Shown piece by piece: positions 33,478 to 42,552 of a DNA stretch of 64,000 nucleotides. The notes beneath the pieces are model-generated. The model ran no database searches and was not told the origin of the DNA. It saw nothing but the letters and a program-made list of their open reading frames with translations. Source of the stretch: Granulosicoccus sp036478595 (GTDB lineage: Bacteria > Pseudomonadota > Gammaproteobacteria > Granulosicoccales > Granulosicoccaceae); the NCBI GenBank assembly GCA_036478595.1, contig JAZGEF010000036.1, positions 1 to 64,000 of the forward strand, in the 5' to 3' direction. The translations under genes were made by a program, and so were the position numbers. Numbering within the stretch: the stretch's first letter is position 1; every line of letters starts with the position of its first letter.

Positions 33478-34476
33478 ATGATTGACACCAAATTTAGCGC
33501 TTACCGTATCCATGCACACGCGGGTGAGTTTTCAGCAAAGCTGACTCAATTGCAGCTTGAGGACTTAACTGAAGGTGATGTGGTAATTGAGGTGGCTTAC
33601 TCCAGCATCAATTACAAGGATGCATTGGCAGCCACCGGGCGAGGCAAAATACTGCGTGCCCCGACGCTGAATGGCGGTATTGATATGGCCGGTATTGTTA
33701 GCCAGAGTAGTAGCCCGTTGTTTAATCAAGGCGACGAGGTATTCTCTTGTGCTGCTGGTTTATCTGAATTTTACGATGGTGGTTATGCGCAGGTTGCTCG
33801 ATTACCTGCCAGTACGTTGCGCAAGGTTCCTGAAGGCCTAAGCATGCGTGACACCATGGCGTTTGGTACTGCGGGTATCACTGCTGCTATAGCAGTGCAG
33901 CGTATGGAAGATAACGGCCAAACCAAAACCAATGGCCCGATAGTGGTTACCGGCGCTAGCGGAGGAGTAGGAAGCTTTGCTGTCAATATGCTGAGCCAAA
34001 TTGGTTATGATGTGGTTGCCAGTAGTGGCAAAAAGACAACCTATGAATACCTTAGGCGATTAGGTGCAAGCAATATTATTGATCGTTATTCGGCCGGTGA
34101 TAAACCACCAAGGCCGTTAGAAAAAGGCTTATGGGGAGGTGCGGTTGATACGGTAGGCGGCGATACGCTTAGCTGGCTAAACAGTACCACCAAACCTTGG
34201 GGTAACATTGCTTGTATTGGGCTGACCAGCAGCACCGCGCTTAACACCACCGTAATGCCGCAGATATTGCGAGGCGTGAGCTTGTTGGGTATCAACTGTA
34301 TGGAGCTACCCGATAGTATGTTGGAGCATTGCTGGCAGCGATTAGCTACTGACCTTAATCCCACCCAGCTTGATCTGATCGCGCCAGGCTCGGTAAGCTT
34401 ACAGCAGTTACCCGATGCCTTTGATGCGTACATGGCGGGCGAGGTTAGTGGGCGTACTGTGGTAACGATCAAATGA
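33478..34476 (+). CDS. acuI: YhdH/AcuI-type acrylyl-CoA reductase (quinone-oxidoreductase family)
   Basis: A medium-chain NADPH-dependent reductase of 332 residues, close to the AcuI/YhdH group that reduces acryloyl-CoA and related enoyl-CoAs. The N-terminal GroES-like domain has S-S-I-N-Y-K-D-A. The Rossmann motif is T-G-A-S-G-G-V-G-S-F (about 160-169), with the P-L-E-K-G-L-W-G-G segment later. No zinc ligands are visible, as expected for the group. ATG 33478 is the start. Confidence 0.88.
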   Translation: MIDTKFSAYRIHAHAGEFSAKLTQLQLEDLTEGDVVIEVAYSSINYKDALAATGRGKILRAPTLNGGIDMAGIVSQSSSPLFNQGDEVFSCAAGLSEFYDGGYAQVARLPASTLRKVPEGLSMRDTMAFGTAGITAAIAVQRMEDNGQTKTNGPIVVTGASGGVGSFAVNMLSQIGYDVVASSGKKTTYEYLRRLGASNIIDRYSAGDKPPRPLEKGLWGGAVDTVGGDTLSWLNSTTKPWGNIACIGLTSSTALNTTVMPQILRGVSLLGINCMELPDSMLEHCWQRLATDLNPTQLDLIAPGSVSLQQLPDAFDAYMAGEVSGRTVVTIK

Positions 34477-34550
34477 TCTAACAGCTAGTAATGCAACGTA
34501 TAATCACTACCGGCAGTGACTACCAACCAATCTCTAACAGCGTAAAAATT

Positions 34551-35105
34551 ATGGGCCATAGACTTTCAAAGATATACACGCGTACCGGTGACGACGGCAC
34601 CACAGGCTTGGGCGATGGCAGCCGCACTGATAAAGACGGAGTACGCGTTGAAGCTTATGGCACTACCGACGAGCTTAATTCGGTGATCGGTATGATTCTT
34701 TCACTACCGTGCCCGGATAACATTCGAAACATACTCGATGAGGTGCAGCATCACTTGTTTGATCTGGGGGGCGAGCTGTGCATTCCCGGACACCAAGCTA
34801 TTCAGCAAGAGCATATTGACTGGCTTGAGGCTAAGCTTGATGAGCTGAATGAGCCATTGCCTCCTCTAAAAGATTTTATCTTGCCAGGTGGTAGCCAAAC
34901 CGCCGCAACGTGCCATCTTGCTCGTACCGTATGTAGGCGCGCAGAACGATTGGTCGTATCCCTTAAGCGTAGTGAAGAGGTCCCGCCGTTCAGCATGAAG
35001 TATCTGAACCGCTTATCTGATTTTTTATTTGTAGCAGCCCGCGTGTTGGCTCGTGAGCAAGGTGGGTCAGAGGTGTTGTGGAAGAAGAATCGCGCGCCTG
35101 TTTAG
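34551..35105 (+). CDS. Cob(I)yrinic acid a,c-diamide adenosyltransferase (PduO type)
   Basis: Converts cob(I)alamin to adenosylcobalamin with ATP. The 184 residues show the PduO ATP-binding N-terminus Y-T-R-T-G-D-D-G-T-T-G-L and the conserved segment R-T-V-C-R-R-A-E-R-L with trailing D-F-L-F. The frame is open 20 codons upstream, but ATG 34551 fits the family. No other cobalamin gene is nearby. The gene lies 74 bases after acuI and could be a separate transcript. Confidence 0.92.
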   Translation: MGHRLSKIYTRTGDDGTTGLGDGSRTDKDGVRVEAYGTTDELNSVIGMILSLPCPDNIRNILDEVQHHLFDLGGELCIPGHQAIQQEHIDWLEAKLDELNEPLPPLKDFILPGGSQTAATCHLARTVCRRAERLVVSLKRSEEVPPFSMKYLNRLSDFLFVAARVLAREQGGSEVLWKKNRAPV

Positions 35106-35592
35106 TCAATAGTTTGCGGGAATGACAATTACAATACTTTAATACCCCATCGCAAGTAACTGATTTGAAACAGCGTTCTACTAAACCCATCTGAATCGTG
35201 AACTTGCTTCGGTGCAGTAGTTAAAGACATTGTGAACAAACCCGATACGTTGATGTAAGCAACTCAAAAACCAACTTCCTGATGCTGTTGGCCTCGTGCA
35301 TTAATTGCGCAGTGCTGGACGGCTCCGATATGTTGTGGCAAAAGGATCGTCCACAGGTATAGTTGGTAGTTATTGTTGGACCATCGTTTGTAATGGGCTG
35401 GTTTTCTCATTTCCAGCTATGCATCTTGCGGCGATTGTAGTGCGATTCACATGCGGGTGTTCTCCGCTGTGTGAAAACTGCACCACGGATTGATGCTCGC
35501 TGTAATCGTTCCGGCTCGCATTGACGGGCACCAGCAATAATAATTATAAAAACAGCATAATCAGCGCCTTGGTGCTGGGGTGGCCACAACAC
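35106..35592. other. Intergenic stretch of 487 bases, no gene recognised
   Basis: Neither strand has an open frame with family resemblance or a ribosome-binding site. A weak repeat (GCACCA near 35527 with TGGTGC near 35572) could form a hairpin just before the transglycosylase start. I see no clear promoter, riboswitch or RNA gene. Confidence 0.6.
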
Positions 35593-36639
35593 ATGAGCAA
35601 TATAATAACAACTGGCACTGCGCGTATGACTAACTGTAGTCCGCTGGCTAGCTTACCGGCTGGTTTACTGATTCTACCGATCAGTGCAATTGTACGCTTG
35701 CTAGCAGTGGCTGTAGGTTTCCTGATTGTGCCGGGTTTGTTGATGAGTTTTACGCTCACTCCGGAAACTCCGATCGATACGGCGGCTAAGCTTCAAACTC
35801 AACACCATGCAATCCCCTCGGTGTATACACCTATTGATCGAGCGCAGCTTGCGATCCAGCCGATTCCTGATTTCGCCACGACGTGGCCTGTTCCCGCACC
35901 GGAGTTGCGATCAAATGAGTTCACCCGACACTTGAACGTGGTTGCCCTACATAGCGCAAGCAATGCTGAACTACAGATCATCACCAACACCACTAACGCG
36001 TTTTCTGGTCGGATCGATCAATTACAGCTTGTGGCAACAGATCTGATCGACTCGCCATCGCGAAAATTTAACGGTGTGGGCTACCCACAAATTGAAATCA
36101 TAGCTCGCTCAAAAACAGAACGCTTTAGGCCACTGATTACCTATGTTGATCTCGACATTCGTAACCAGCCAATACCTAATGTTCGTTGTATGGGACTGTC
36201 TCCACGTGCGGTAAATAAACGCGCTAAACGCTATAGTAAATCGGTAGGAAAGCTTGCTACCAGATATTCTATCGATGCAAATTTGGTACGTGCCGTGATG
36301 ACTCGTGAATCCTGCTTTGACAACAGCGCGCGATCATCTGTTGGCGCTATGGGGTTGATGCAACTAATGCCTGAGACCGCCGCTTGGCTCAAAGTCGATG
36401 ATCCTACCGATGCTCGTCAAAATCTGAGGGCGGGTGTACGTTACCTTGCATCACTTAAAAAACGATTTGGTACCAACGAGCTAGCACTAGCGGCTTATAA
36501 CGCCGGCCCTGGCAATGTAGTGCGCCACAACGGTATTCCACCGTTTGAAGAGACTCGCCACTACGTAAAGAGTGTCATGAGCCATTACCGTAGCTATGTA
36601 GCAACTGAGCAATTCACCAGCGCCATTGCCCTGAACTAA
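35593..36639 (+). CDS. Lytic murein transglycosylase, SLT family
   Basis: Cleaves peptidoglycan to 1,6-anhydromuropeptides. The 348-residue protein has a single membrane anchor (about 25-50) followed by a long linker and an SLT catalytic domain at the C-terminus. The catalytic Glu is in T-R-E-S-C-F-D. Further signatures are G-A-M-G-L-M-Q-L-M-P, L-R-A-G-V-R-Y-L and A-L-A-A-Y-N-A-G-P-G-N-V. A TTG at 35521 would give 24 more residues, but ATG 35593 and ATG 35626 are more plausible. The active domain should face the periplasm. Confidence 0.85.
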   Translation: MSNIITTGTARMTNCSPLASLPAGLLILPISAIVRLLAVAVGFLIVPGLLMSFTLTPETPIDTAAKLQTQHHAIPSVYTPIDRAQLAIQPIPDFATTWPVPAPELRSNEFTRHLNVVALHSASNAELQIITNTTNAFSGRIDQLQLVATDLIDSPSRKFNGVGYPQIEIIARSKTERFRPLITYVDLDIRNQPIPNVRCMGLSPRAVNKRAKRYSKSVGKLATRYSIDANLVRAVMTRESCFDNSARSSVGAMGLMQLMPETAAWLKVDDPTDARQNLRAGVRYLASLKKRFGTNELALAAYNAGPGNVVRHNGIPPFEETRHYVKSVMSHYRSYVATEQFTSAIALN

Positions 36640-36815
36640 GCCACTGACAGGCAGCAGGGCGACACCGCGATCTAACAACGGCTAACCCCTTCAGTAAACA
36701 AGGGCTCTCTATCACTGCGCACAATTGCAGTGCTACAATAAGCCAGTCCCAATACTTTACCCTCCTGCGTTGTGAGCCAATTGTTATCACACTGGCGTCC
36801 AACAGGCTGCAATAG

Positions 36816-37760
36816 ATGAATGCGCTGTCGATCCGACAACTGACCAAAACTTACGACAACTCTGTTCATGCCCTACGTGGCATTGATCTTGATGTGGCGT
36901 CCGGCGATTTCTTCGCCTTGCTTGGCCCCAATGGAGCGGGTAAATCTACAGCCATTGGTATAATCTGCTCCTTGCTTAACCCTAGCAGTGGTGAGGTAGA
37001 GGTTTTTGATCATAAGCTCGACACTGAACGCGAAGCTGTCAAATCGTTGATCGGTTTGGTTCCGCAAGAATTCAATTTTAATGTGTTCGAAACGGTCCTT
37101 AATGTGGTCACAAATGTAGCTGGTTACAACGGTATTGACTGGACTGAGGCCAACAAACGCGCGGAGTACATTCTAAAACGGCTGGATTTGTGGGATAAGA
37201 AAGACACACCCGGTCGCCAGCTCTCAGGGGGCATGAAGCGGCGTTTGATGATCGCAAGAGCGTTGATTCACAAACCCAAGCTGTTGATTCTTGATGAACC
37301 AACAGCAGGAGTGGATATTGAAATCCGCCGCTCCATGTGGGAATACCTGACGGAGATCAATGAGCAGGACGGTACTACTATTATTCTGACCACCCATTAT
37401 CTGGAAGAGGCTGAAGCACTTTGCCGCAATGTGGCTATTATCGATGGCGGAGAAATAGTCGAAAATGGGCAAGTTGCCGAACTGCTTAGCCGAGCCACTA
37501 TGGAAACCTATGTGCTCGATATCATCGAGCGACCCACTTCTTCTTCTTCGCAATTAGGCCCGTTTGCATTGCGCTATAGAGACGACGGTACGCTTGAGGT
37601 AGATATTCCTAAGGGCCATACCCTTAATGTATTGCTCAGTGCTTTGACTGAGGCGGGCGTGCAAGTGTCTAGTATGCGTAATAAATCTAATCGCCTTGAG
37701 CAGCTTTTTTTGCAACTGGTTGATCGCGAATCGAGCGACGAACTAGGCGATGCCTCATGA
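36816..37760 (+). CDS. ABC transporter ATP-binding protein (YadG/ABC-2 type)
   Basis: ATPase of an ABC-2 exporter, 314 residues: Walker A G-P-N-G-A-G-K-S-T (about 37-45), signature L-S-G-G-M-K-R-R, Walker B L-L-I-L-D-E-P-T-A-G-V, and H-loop T-T-H-Y-L-E-E-A. The C-terminal extension (about 230-314) is typical of YadG-like and drug-export ATPases. Its TGA overlaps the ATG of the permease by four bases (ATGA). Confidence 0.92.
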   Translation: MNALSIRQLTKTYDNSVHALRGIDLDVASGDFFALLGPNGAGKSTAIGIICSLLNPSSGEVEVFDHKLDTEREAVKSLIGLVPQEFNFNVFETVLNVVTNVAGYNGIDWTEANKRAEYILKRLDLWDKKDTPGRQLSGGMKRRLMIARALIHKPKLLILDEPTAGVDIEIRRSMWEYLTEINEQDGTTIILTTHYLEEAEALCRNVAIIDGGEIVENGQVAELLSRATMETYVLDIIERPTSSSSQLGPFALRYRDDGTLEVDIPKGHTLNVLLSALTEAGVQVSSMRNKSNRLEQLFLQLVDRESSDELGDAS

Positions 37761-38533
37761 GGCATTTGTTGAAAGAGCGGGTCGCGTTCCAGACGCTGGT
37801 GCGAAAAGAGATCAGGCGCTTTATGCGCATCTGGATTCAAACTCTGGTACCACCCGTTATTAACGCATTGCTGTATTTGTTAATTTTTGGCGGGCTAATC
37901 GGTACGCGGATTCGCGAGATGGATGGCATCCCTTATATGGATTTCATCGTGCCTGGCATCATTATGATGGGAGTGATTACCAATTCGTATGGCAATGTCT
38001 CGTCATCGTTCTTCGGTGCAAAGATGCAAAAATACGTTGAAGAATTGCTAGTGTCTCCAGTGAGTAATATCACCATAGTGGCCGGCTTTATTATTGGTGG
38101 AGTAGCGCGTGGCTTGGCGGTTGGCTTACTGGTTGCTATAGTTTCGCTATTGTTTACTCAAATTAATCCGGTGCATCCAATTACTACTGTGCTGGTGATG
38201 GTACTAACGTCTATAACATTCTCTTTGGCGGGCCTTATCAACGGAATATTTGCTGAGAAGTTTGACGATATTTCAATCGTGCCTAATTTTATATTAGCGC
38301 CATTGACCTATTTGGGCGGAATATTTTATTCAGTCAGCTTATTGCCACCGGTGTGGGAAGCTATCTCGAGGCTCAATCCGGTGTTATACATGATTAATGG
38401 CTTTCGATACGGCATACTAGGCGCCAGCGACATGCCCATATGGCAAAGCTTTACCGTCATTGTATTTTTTATATTTCTGCTTGGTTTTATTGCCATCAGG
38501 CTGCTTAATCGCGGCACTGGTATTAAGCAATAG
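37757..38533 (+). CDS. ABC-2 type transporter permease (YadH-like)
   Basis: The 258-residue inner-membrane protein has six hydrophobic helices, the amphipathic N-terminal part (F-Q-T-L-V-R-K-E-I-R-R-F) that contacts the ATPase, and the ABC-2 signature region with L-A-P-L-T-Y-L-G-G-I-F-Y-S. It forms a coupled pair with the ATPase. The exported substrate is unknown; E. coli YadGH is likewise not assigned. Confidence 0.92.
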   Translation: MRHLLKERVAFQTLVRKEIRRFMRIWIQTLVPPVINALLYLLIFGGLIGTRIREMDGIPYMDFIVPGIIMMGVITNSYGNVSSSFFGAKMQKYVEELLVSPVSNITIVAGFIIGGVARGLAVGLLVAIVSLLFTQINPVHPITTVLVMVLTSITFSLAGLINGIFAEKFDDISIVPNFILAPLTYLGGIFYSVSLLPPVWEAISRLNPVLYMINGFRYGILGASDMPIWQSFTVIVFFIFLLGFIAIRLLNRGTGIKQ

Positions 38534-38570
38534 TAAACAACACGCTCTACATCTAACGCGAATAATCAAT

Positions 38571-39422
38571 ATGTCTGTTCAAACTTCACCAGCAAAAAAA
38601 GCTAATATTAATATTCCAGCTGCACCGCCAACAATGGCCCAGCAGGCTGATCGTCATATGCTCTATCAAGAGTCAGTTCAAAATTCAGAATTTGAGCTGG
38701 ATTTTATCGACGAGACCTTCGAAGCGATGACGGGGCGAAAGGCCAAGGTGATGCGCGAAGATTTTTGTGGCACTGCGATATCTTCGGTTGAATGGATCCA
38801 GCGCTGCGCTGACAACACCGCTATTGGTGTTGATTTTGATCAAGAAGTATTGGATTGGGGCAGGAAGCACAACGTCTCGCAGCTAAATGATGAGCAAAAA
38901 ATGCGACTAGAACTTATCGAGGCTGATGTGCTGGATGTGAAGACTCAAAAAGTTGATGTAGTTCAGGCTTACAACTTTAGCTACTGGTTTTTCCAAGAGC
39001 GCGCCACCATGCTGCGATACTTCAAGCAGGTTAGGGAATCCTTAGAAGACGACGGTGCATTGTTTCTCGATATGTTTGGCGGATCGGAATGCTACCAGAC
39101 ACAAAAAGAAAAACGCAAGATGGATGGTTTTAAATACATTTGGGAGCAAGCGGAATTTAACGCAATAACCAATGAGTTGAAATGCCATATCCATTTCCAC
39201 TTCCCTGATAAATCTAAAATGAAAAAGGCGTTTACCTATGTCTGGCGCGTTTGGGGTGCTCGTGAGCTGCGCGAAATACTGCTTGAAGCAGGCTACAGCG
39301 ATGCCACGGTTTATCGCCAAAAGTTCGATGATAAAACTGATGAAGCGCTGGACGAATACATCGCCACAGATGAAGCTGAAGACTACGCTTGCTGGTTGGG
39401 CTACATCGTAGCGCGTCGCTAG
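38571..39422 (+). CDS. SAM-dependent class I methyltransferase
   Basis: A 283-residue class I methyltransferase: motif I region D-F-C-G-T-A-I-S-S-V, the acidic ligand in A-I-G-V-D-F-D-Q, and motif II Q-A-Y-N-F-S-Y-W-F. The frame starts 37 codons earlier inside the permease, but ATG 38571 is the sensible start. It lies 37 bases after the exporter pair on the same strand, so it could be cotranscribed with it. The substrate is unknown. The end overlaps the sensor kinase end by four bases (convergent). Confidence 0.85.
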   Translation: MSVQTSPAKKANINIPAAPPTMAQQADRHMLYQESVQNSEFELDFIDETFEAMTGRKAKVMREDFCGTAISSVEWIQRCADNTAIGVDFDQEVLDWGRKHNVSQLNDEQKMRLELIEADVLDVKTQKVDVVQAYNFSYWFFQERATMLRYFKQVRESLEDDGALFLDMFGGSECYQTQKEKRKMDGFKYIWEQAEFNAITNELKCHIHFHFPDKSKMKKAFTYVWRVWGARELREILLEAGYSDATVYRQKFDDKTDEALDEYIATDEAEDYACWLGYIVARR

Positions 39423-40789
39423 GCAAATTTAAGTATGACCCGCGCGCCGGATGAATCATCCGGCGCGCCTAGTTTTAAGCTACCGCCGTAACTCTGCATC
39501 AGTTCTGCACTGGCTGCCAGGCCAAGCCCCATCCCCTCAAGCTGGGTATCTGCTCTTACACCACGCTCTGTTAGCTGGCTTATTAGTTGTTGTGGAAAGC
39601 CAGGGCCATTATCATCGATAACAACGGCTTTGTTACTAGCCTGCAGTTGCACAGAGACCGCTGTTGCGCCGTATTTGCAGGCGTTATCAAGAATATTGCC
39701 AAAAATTTCATATAGATCCGCATCGGCAATACGCACCTTGAGTGGATGCTTGTTTTTATCCTTTTCAGAGGCTTCATTGGCCGTTTCAATGCTGATAGCG
39801 ATGCTGACGTTGTTTGAATAGATTTTTTGTAATGACGATGCCAAACGTTCAATTACCGGTAGCGGGCTAATCGCGGCTGCCAGTTTTTGTGGTGTGCTGT
39901 GAGTAGCGCGTTGTAAATAGCGCTGTAAGGTACTTTGTATTTGGGTAGTCTGTTCATTCACGGTGGTAATAACGCTGTTATCTGCAGAACCTGAGGGTTT
40001 GCCTAAATTCTTTAAAACAGATAATGGTGTTTTAAGGCTATGTGCCAGATCATCCAACAAGTGTCGATATTGTTTGTGTCGATTGCGTTCACTGGTGAGC
40101 AAGGTATTTATGCTGCTGGCCAGTGGTGCCAATTCTGTTGGTACTGTATTACTCAGCTGATCTCGCTCACCTTGCTCGATTTGTTGAAGCTCATCACCGA
40201 TGCTGTTAAGCGGTTGCAGGCTTTTGCTCAGTATCCACAGTTGCATGAGTAACAGGCCAATACCGGAAATAAGCAAACTAATCCATAGGCTGCGATCAAA
40301 TTGACGCAGCTGCACATTAATACTCTCAGCGGGTGATACGGCTTGTATGGTGAACGGCAGCTCTTGACCTTGGTTGTACTCCCAAACGGTGGCGAGTTGA
40401 AGGCGATGTACGCGCTTTCCTGAATCATTTTCGATTTGCTCAAATACCCATTCACCCACGGGCGTATTGGCAACCGTTGGTATAAAAGAGGTGGAGGATT
40501 GCGATTGCCACAAGAGCTCACCTTGCTGGTTAACCATTTCCACAAACAAGCCTGATGTGGATTGAGTTAGTCGCGGATCGGGTAGCTCGTCAGAGCTCAC
40601 TAATAACTGATTGTTAGCGCTCACATCAGTTGCAGCTAGCACGCCATAGATTAAGCCTTGAAGCCGATCAACTAAAGCAGCTTCTGCGCGTTTGTGGACC
40701 GAGTAGCTGACTGATATGGCAATCAGCACAAAGAAAATGGTTAATACAACCGCTGTGCTGACCAACAACCGAGCGGAGATCGACTTCAC
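39419..40789 (-). CDS. Sensor histidine kinase (PhoQ-like)
   Basis: A 456-residue membrane kinase with helix 1 (8-30), a periplasmic sensing part (about 31-165) and helix 2 (167-187). A HAMP-like linker follows, then the dimerisation helix with the phospho-accepting H250 (D-L-A-H-S-L-K-T-P-L), and a HATPase domain with N-box D-N-A-C-K-Y-G and G1 D-D-N-G-P-G-F. The H-box form L-A-H-S-L-K-T-P-L is typical of PhoQ. The start overlaps the RR stop by four bases. Confidence 0.88.
   Translation of the reverse strand: MKSISARLLVSTAVVLTIFFVLIAISVSYSVHKRAEAALVDRLQGLIYGVLAATDVSANNQLLVSSDELPDPRLTQSTSGLFVEMVNQQGELLWQSQSSTSFIPTVANTPVGEWVFEQIENDSGKRVHRLQLATVWEYNQGQELPFTIQAVSPAESINVQLRQFDRSLWISLLISGIGLLLMQLWILSKSLQPLNSIGDELQQIEQGERDQLSNTVPTELAPLASSINTLLTSERNRHKQYRHLLDDLAHSLKTPLSVLKNLGKPSGSADNSVITTVNEQTTQIQSTLQRYLQRATHSTPQKLAAAISPLPVIERLASSLQKIYSNNVSIAISIETANEASEKDKNKHPLKVRIADADLYEIFGNILDNACKYGATAVSVQLQASNKAVVIDDNGPGFPQQLISQLTERGVRADTQLEGMGLGLAASAELMQSYGGSLKLGAPDDSSGARVILKFA
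39442..39476 (+). terminator. Intragenic terminator in the 3' coding end of the kinase gene
   Basis: Bases 39442-39454 pair with 39456-39468, a 27-base palindrome with 13-base arms and one central base, followed on the + strand by CTAG and TTTT (39473-39476). That gives a strong hairpin plus T-run for the methyltransferase transcript, which ends at 39422. The same bases encode A-P-D-D-S-S-G-A-R near the C-terminus of the kinase on the other strand. Confidence 0.65.
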
Positions 40790-41469
40790 TCGCCACTGCG
40801 CTCAAGGGCAAGGCGATAACCGCGACCACGCAAGGTTTCAATAGGGTCGAGCTTTTTATCAGGATCAAGCTTCTGTCTTAGCCTGCGGATAAATACTTCG
40901 AGTACGTTTGGGTCGCGATCTGTATCTTCATCGTATAAATGATCCAACAACACCGCTTTACTGATAACCGAACCAGCATTGAGCGCAAGGTAGGCCAATA
41001 CCCGATATTCATAGGCTGTTAACGGTACAGCGTCGTCACCAACTATCACTTGCTGTGTACGCGTGTCGATAGACAAACCTTCAAATTGCAGTAATGATTC
41101 TGAGAAACCACCTGAGCGGCGAAGTAGGGCTCTGATGCGTGCCAGCATTTCTTCTATATGAAATGGTTTAGCTAGGTAATCATCAGCACCAGCTTCGAGC
41201 CCGTCAACTTTGTCCTGCCAACTATCACGTGCGGTGAGTATTAATACAGGGTAGCTGCACGATTCAGCTCGCAGCTTTTTAATTATTGATAAGCCGTCAA
41301 TGCCAGGTAAGCCTAGATCAATAATAGCGATATCAATGGGCATGGTCGTGGCTAGATATAAACCTTCAGTACCATCGCCACTTTCGTCTATGGCAAACCC
41401 TTGTTCACGCAAGGCCTCAATCAACTGTTCTCGCAGTGTTTGTTCGTCTTCAATGATTAGCGCACGCAT
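40786..41469 (-). CDS. DNA-binding response regulator (PhoP/OmpR family)
   Basis: A 227-residue transcription factor with a receiver domain (E7-D8, phospho-acceptor D51 in I-I-D-L-G-L-P-G, T in L-T-A-R-D, K in Y-L-A-K-P-F) and a winged-helix C-terminus (L-T-A-Y-E-Y-R-V-L, R-G-x-G-Y-R-L). It is the partner of the kinase downstream. It begins four bases after the PepSY gene stop, so the three genes are one operon. Confidence 0.93.
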   Translation of the reverse strand: MRALIIEDEQTLREQLIEALREQGFAIDESGDGTEGLYLATTMPIDIAIIDLGLPGIDGLSIIKKLRAESCSYPVLILTARDSWQDKVDGLEAGADDYLAKPFHIEEMLARIRALLRRSGGFSESLLQFEGLSIDTRTQQVIVGDDAVPLTAYEYRVLAYLALNAGSVISKAVLLDHLYDEDTDRDPNVLEVFIRRLRQKLDPDKKLDPIETLRGRGYRLALERSGE

Positions 41470-41473
41470 AGAA

Positions 41474-41770
41474 CTACTCGCTCCCGGTTTTGGGGATGTG
41501 AATGACCTTCACTCGACCATTGCTTATGAGCTTAACCGCAAAAGTCACGCCGCCATTGCCATTCTTGATTTGTTTGACACTTAGCACTTTGGCGTCGCTA
41601 CCACTCTGCGCTAACGCTTGGCCGATCGCTTGTTTGCGGTTGCTAGCATCGGCATAGCTCGGCGTTGAGCTAAACGATAAGACAAGCAACAAACACAGTG
41701 CAGCCAGCACAGTTGTTAAGCTTTGCGGCCTAACGGCTGTCTGGTGTTGCGAATTATTTGGTGTATGCAT
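41474..41770 (-). CDS. Small exported PepSY-domain protein
   Basis: A 98-residue secreted protein with a signal peptide (hydrophobic about 19-35, cleavage after S-Y-A-D or nearby) and a single PepSY-like domain (K-Q-A-I-G-Q-A-L, then A-K-V-L-S-V-K and V-K-V-I-H-I). Such small proteins often lie with PhoPQ-like systems and are thought to modulate signal input or act on a periplasmic ligand. The gene heads the RR-kinase operon. Confidence 0.8.
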   Translation of the reverse strand: MHTPNNSQHQTAVRPQSLTTVLAALCLLLVLSFSSTPSYADASNRKQAIGQALAQSGSDAKVLSVKQIKNGNGGVTFAVKLISNGRVKVIHIPKTGSE

Positions 41771-41802
41771 GTGCTTGCTCGCCTTGCTTCTCGCGCCTAT
41801 GA

Positions 41803-42432
41803 CTATGGCAGCGGCGTAACGGATACCTGTACTCTGATTCGCTCACCAGGGTCTCGCTTCATCCGAGTTTTAAAGTTCTCACCTCGGTAGCGGTAGGTAA
41901 CATCGTAACCTTGAAGTCGTTCCTCGTAGTGTGTCTCTGTCGTATATTCACACCGTTTAACGGGACGTGTTTCATAACTTGGCTGACGTTGGTACCGATT
42001 ATTGTGCGATTCTGAGTGTCTGCGGTGTCGTTTGTTGCGTTTGCCTCGGTGGTTAGATTCACCCGCTAAGGCTGATCCAATTATAGCGCCTGCTACGGTT
42101 GCACCAGTTCGAGCGCCATGACTGCTTTTGCGAGATAGCTGATTGCCAATTACGCCGCCGATGACGCCACCGATCAGTACATCACCACTGCTGTGTGAAT
42201 TAGTGCGGCGCGGATTATCCTGACCTTGATAACGAATAACAGGCTGTTGCTCTTCAATCCAGCATTCTCGCTTGGGCTGTTGATAGCTAAGCTGTTTGTA
42301 GATGGGTAATGCGTTAACGACTCGGGCGTATTCGGTAAATTGGTTTGGCCGTGGCTGTGAGCGATCAGCTAGAGCCGTGGTGGAAATACTGAGCGCTATT
42401 AGTGTGTTGGTGAGTATTTTCATGGGGTTCAT
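41803..42432 (-). CDS. Glycine-zipper outer-membrane lipoprotein-like protein
   Basis: A 209-residue secreted protein (signal peptide about 5-22, cleavage after A-L-A). The core glycine-zipper segment, G-G-V-I-G-G-V-I-G-N and G-A-T-V-A-G-A-I-I-G-S-A-L-A-G, is characteristic of the 17-kDa surface antigen/glycine-zipper 2TM family. It is flanked by a His/Arg/Asn-rich stretch and a C-terminal domain with an R-C-E-Y motif. ATG 42432 and ATG 42423 both fit. Function not established. Confidence 0.75.
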   Translation of the reverse strand: MNPMKILTNTLIALSISTTALADRSQPRPNQFTEYARVVNALPIYKQLSYQQPKRECWIEEQQPVIRYQGQDNPRRTNSHSSGDVLIGGVIGGVIGNQLSRKSSHGARTGATVAGAIIGSALAGESNHRGKRNKRHRRHSESHNNRYQRQPSYETRPVKRCEYTTETHYEERLQGYDVTYRYRGENFKTRMKRDPGERIRVQVSVTPLP

Positions 42433-42552
42433 CCCGCTTTTTTGATTGCGTAGGATGATGCTAGGGCTTGAGCACTGAACCAATACTGAACACGCGCTTA
42501 TTTTTTGTGGGCCAGCCAGCAGAGTAGTAGCAGGGAGCTGAAGTGGCTCGCT

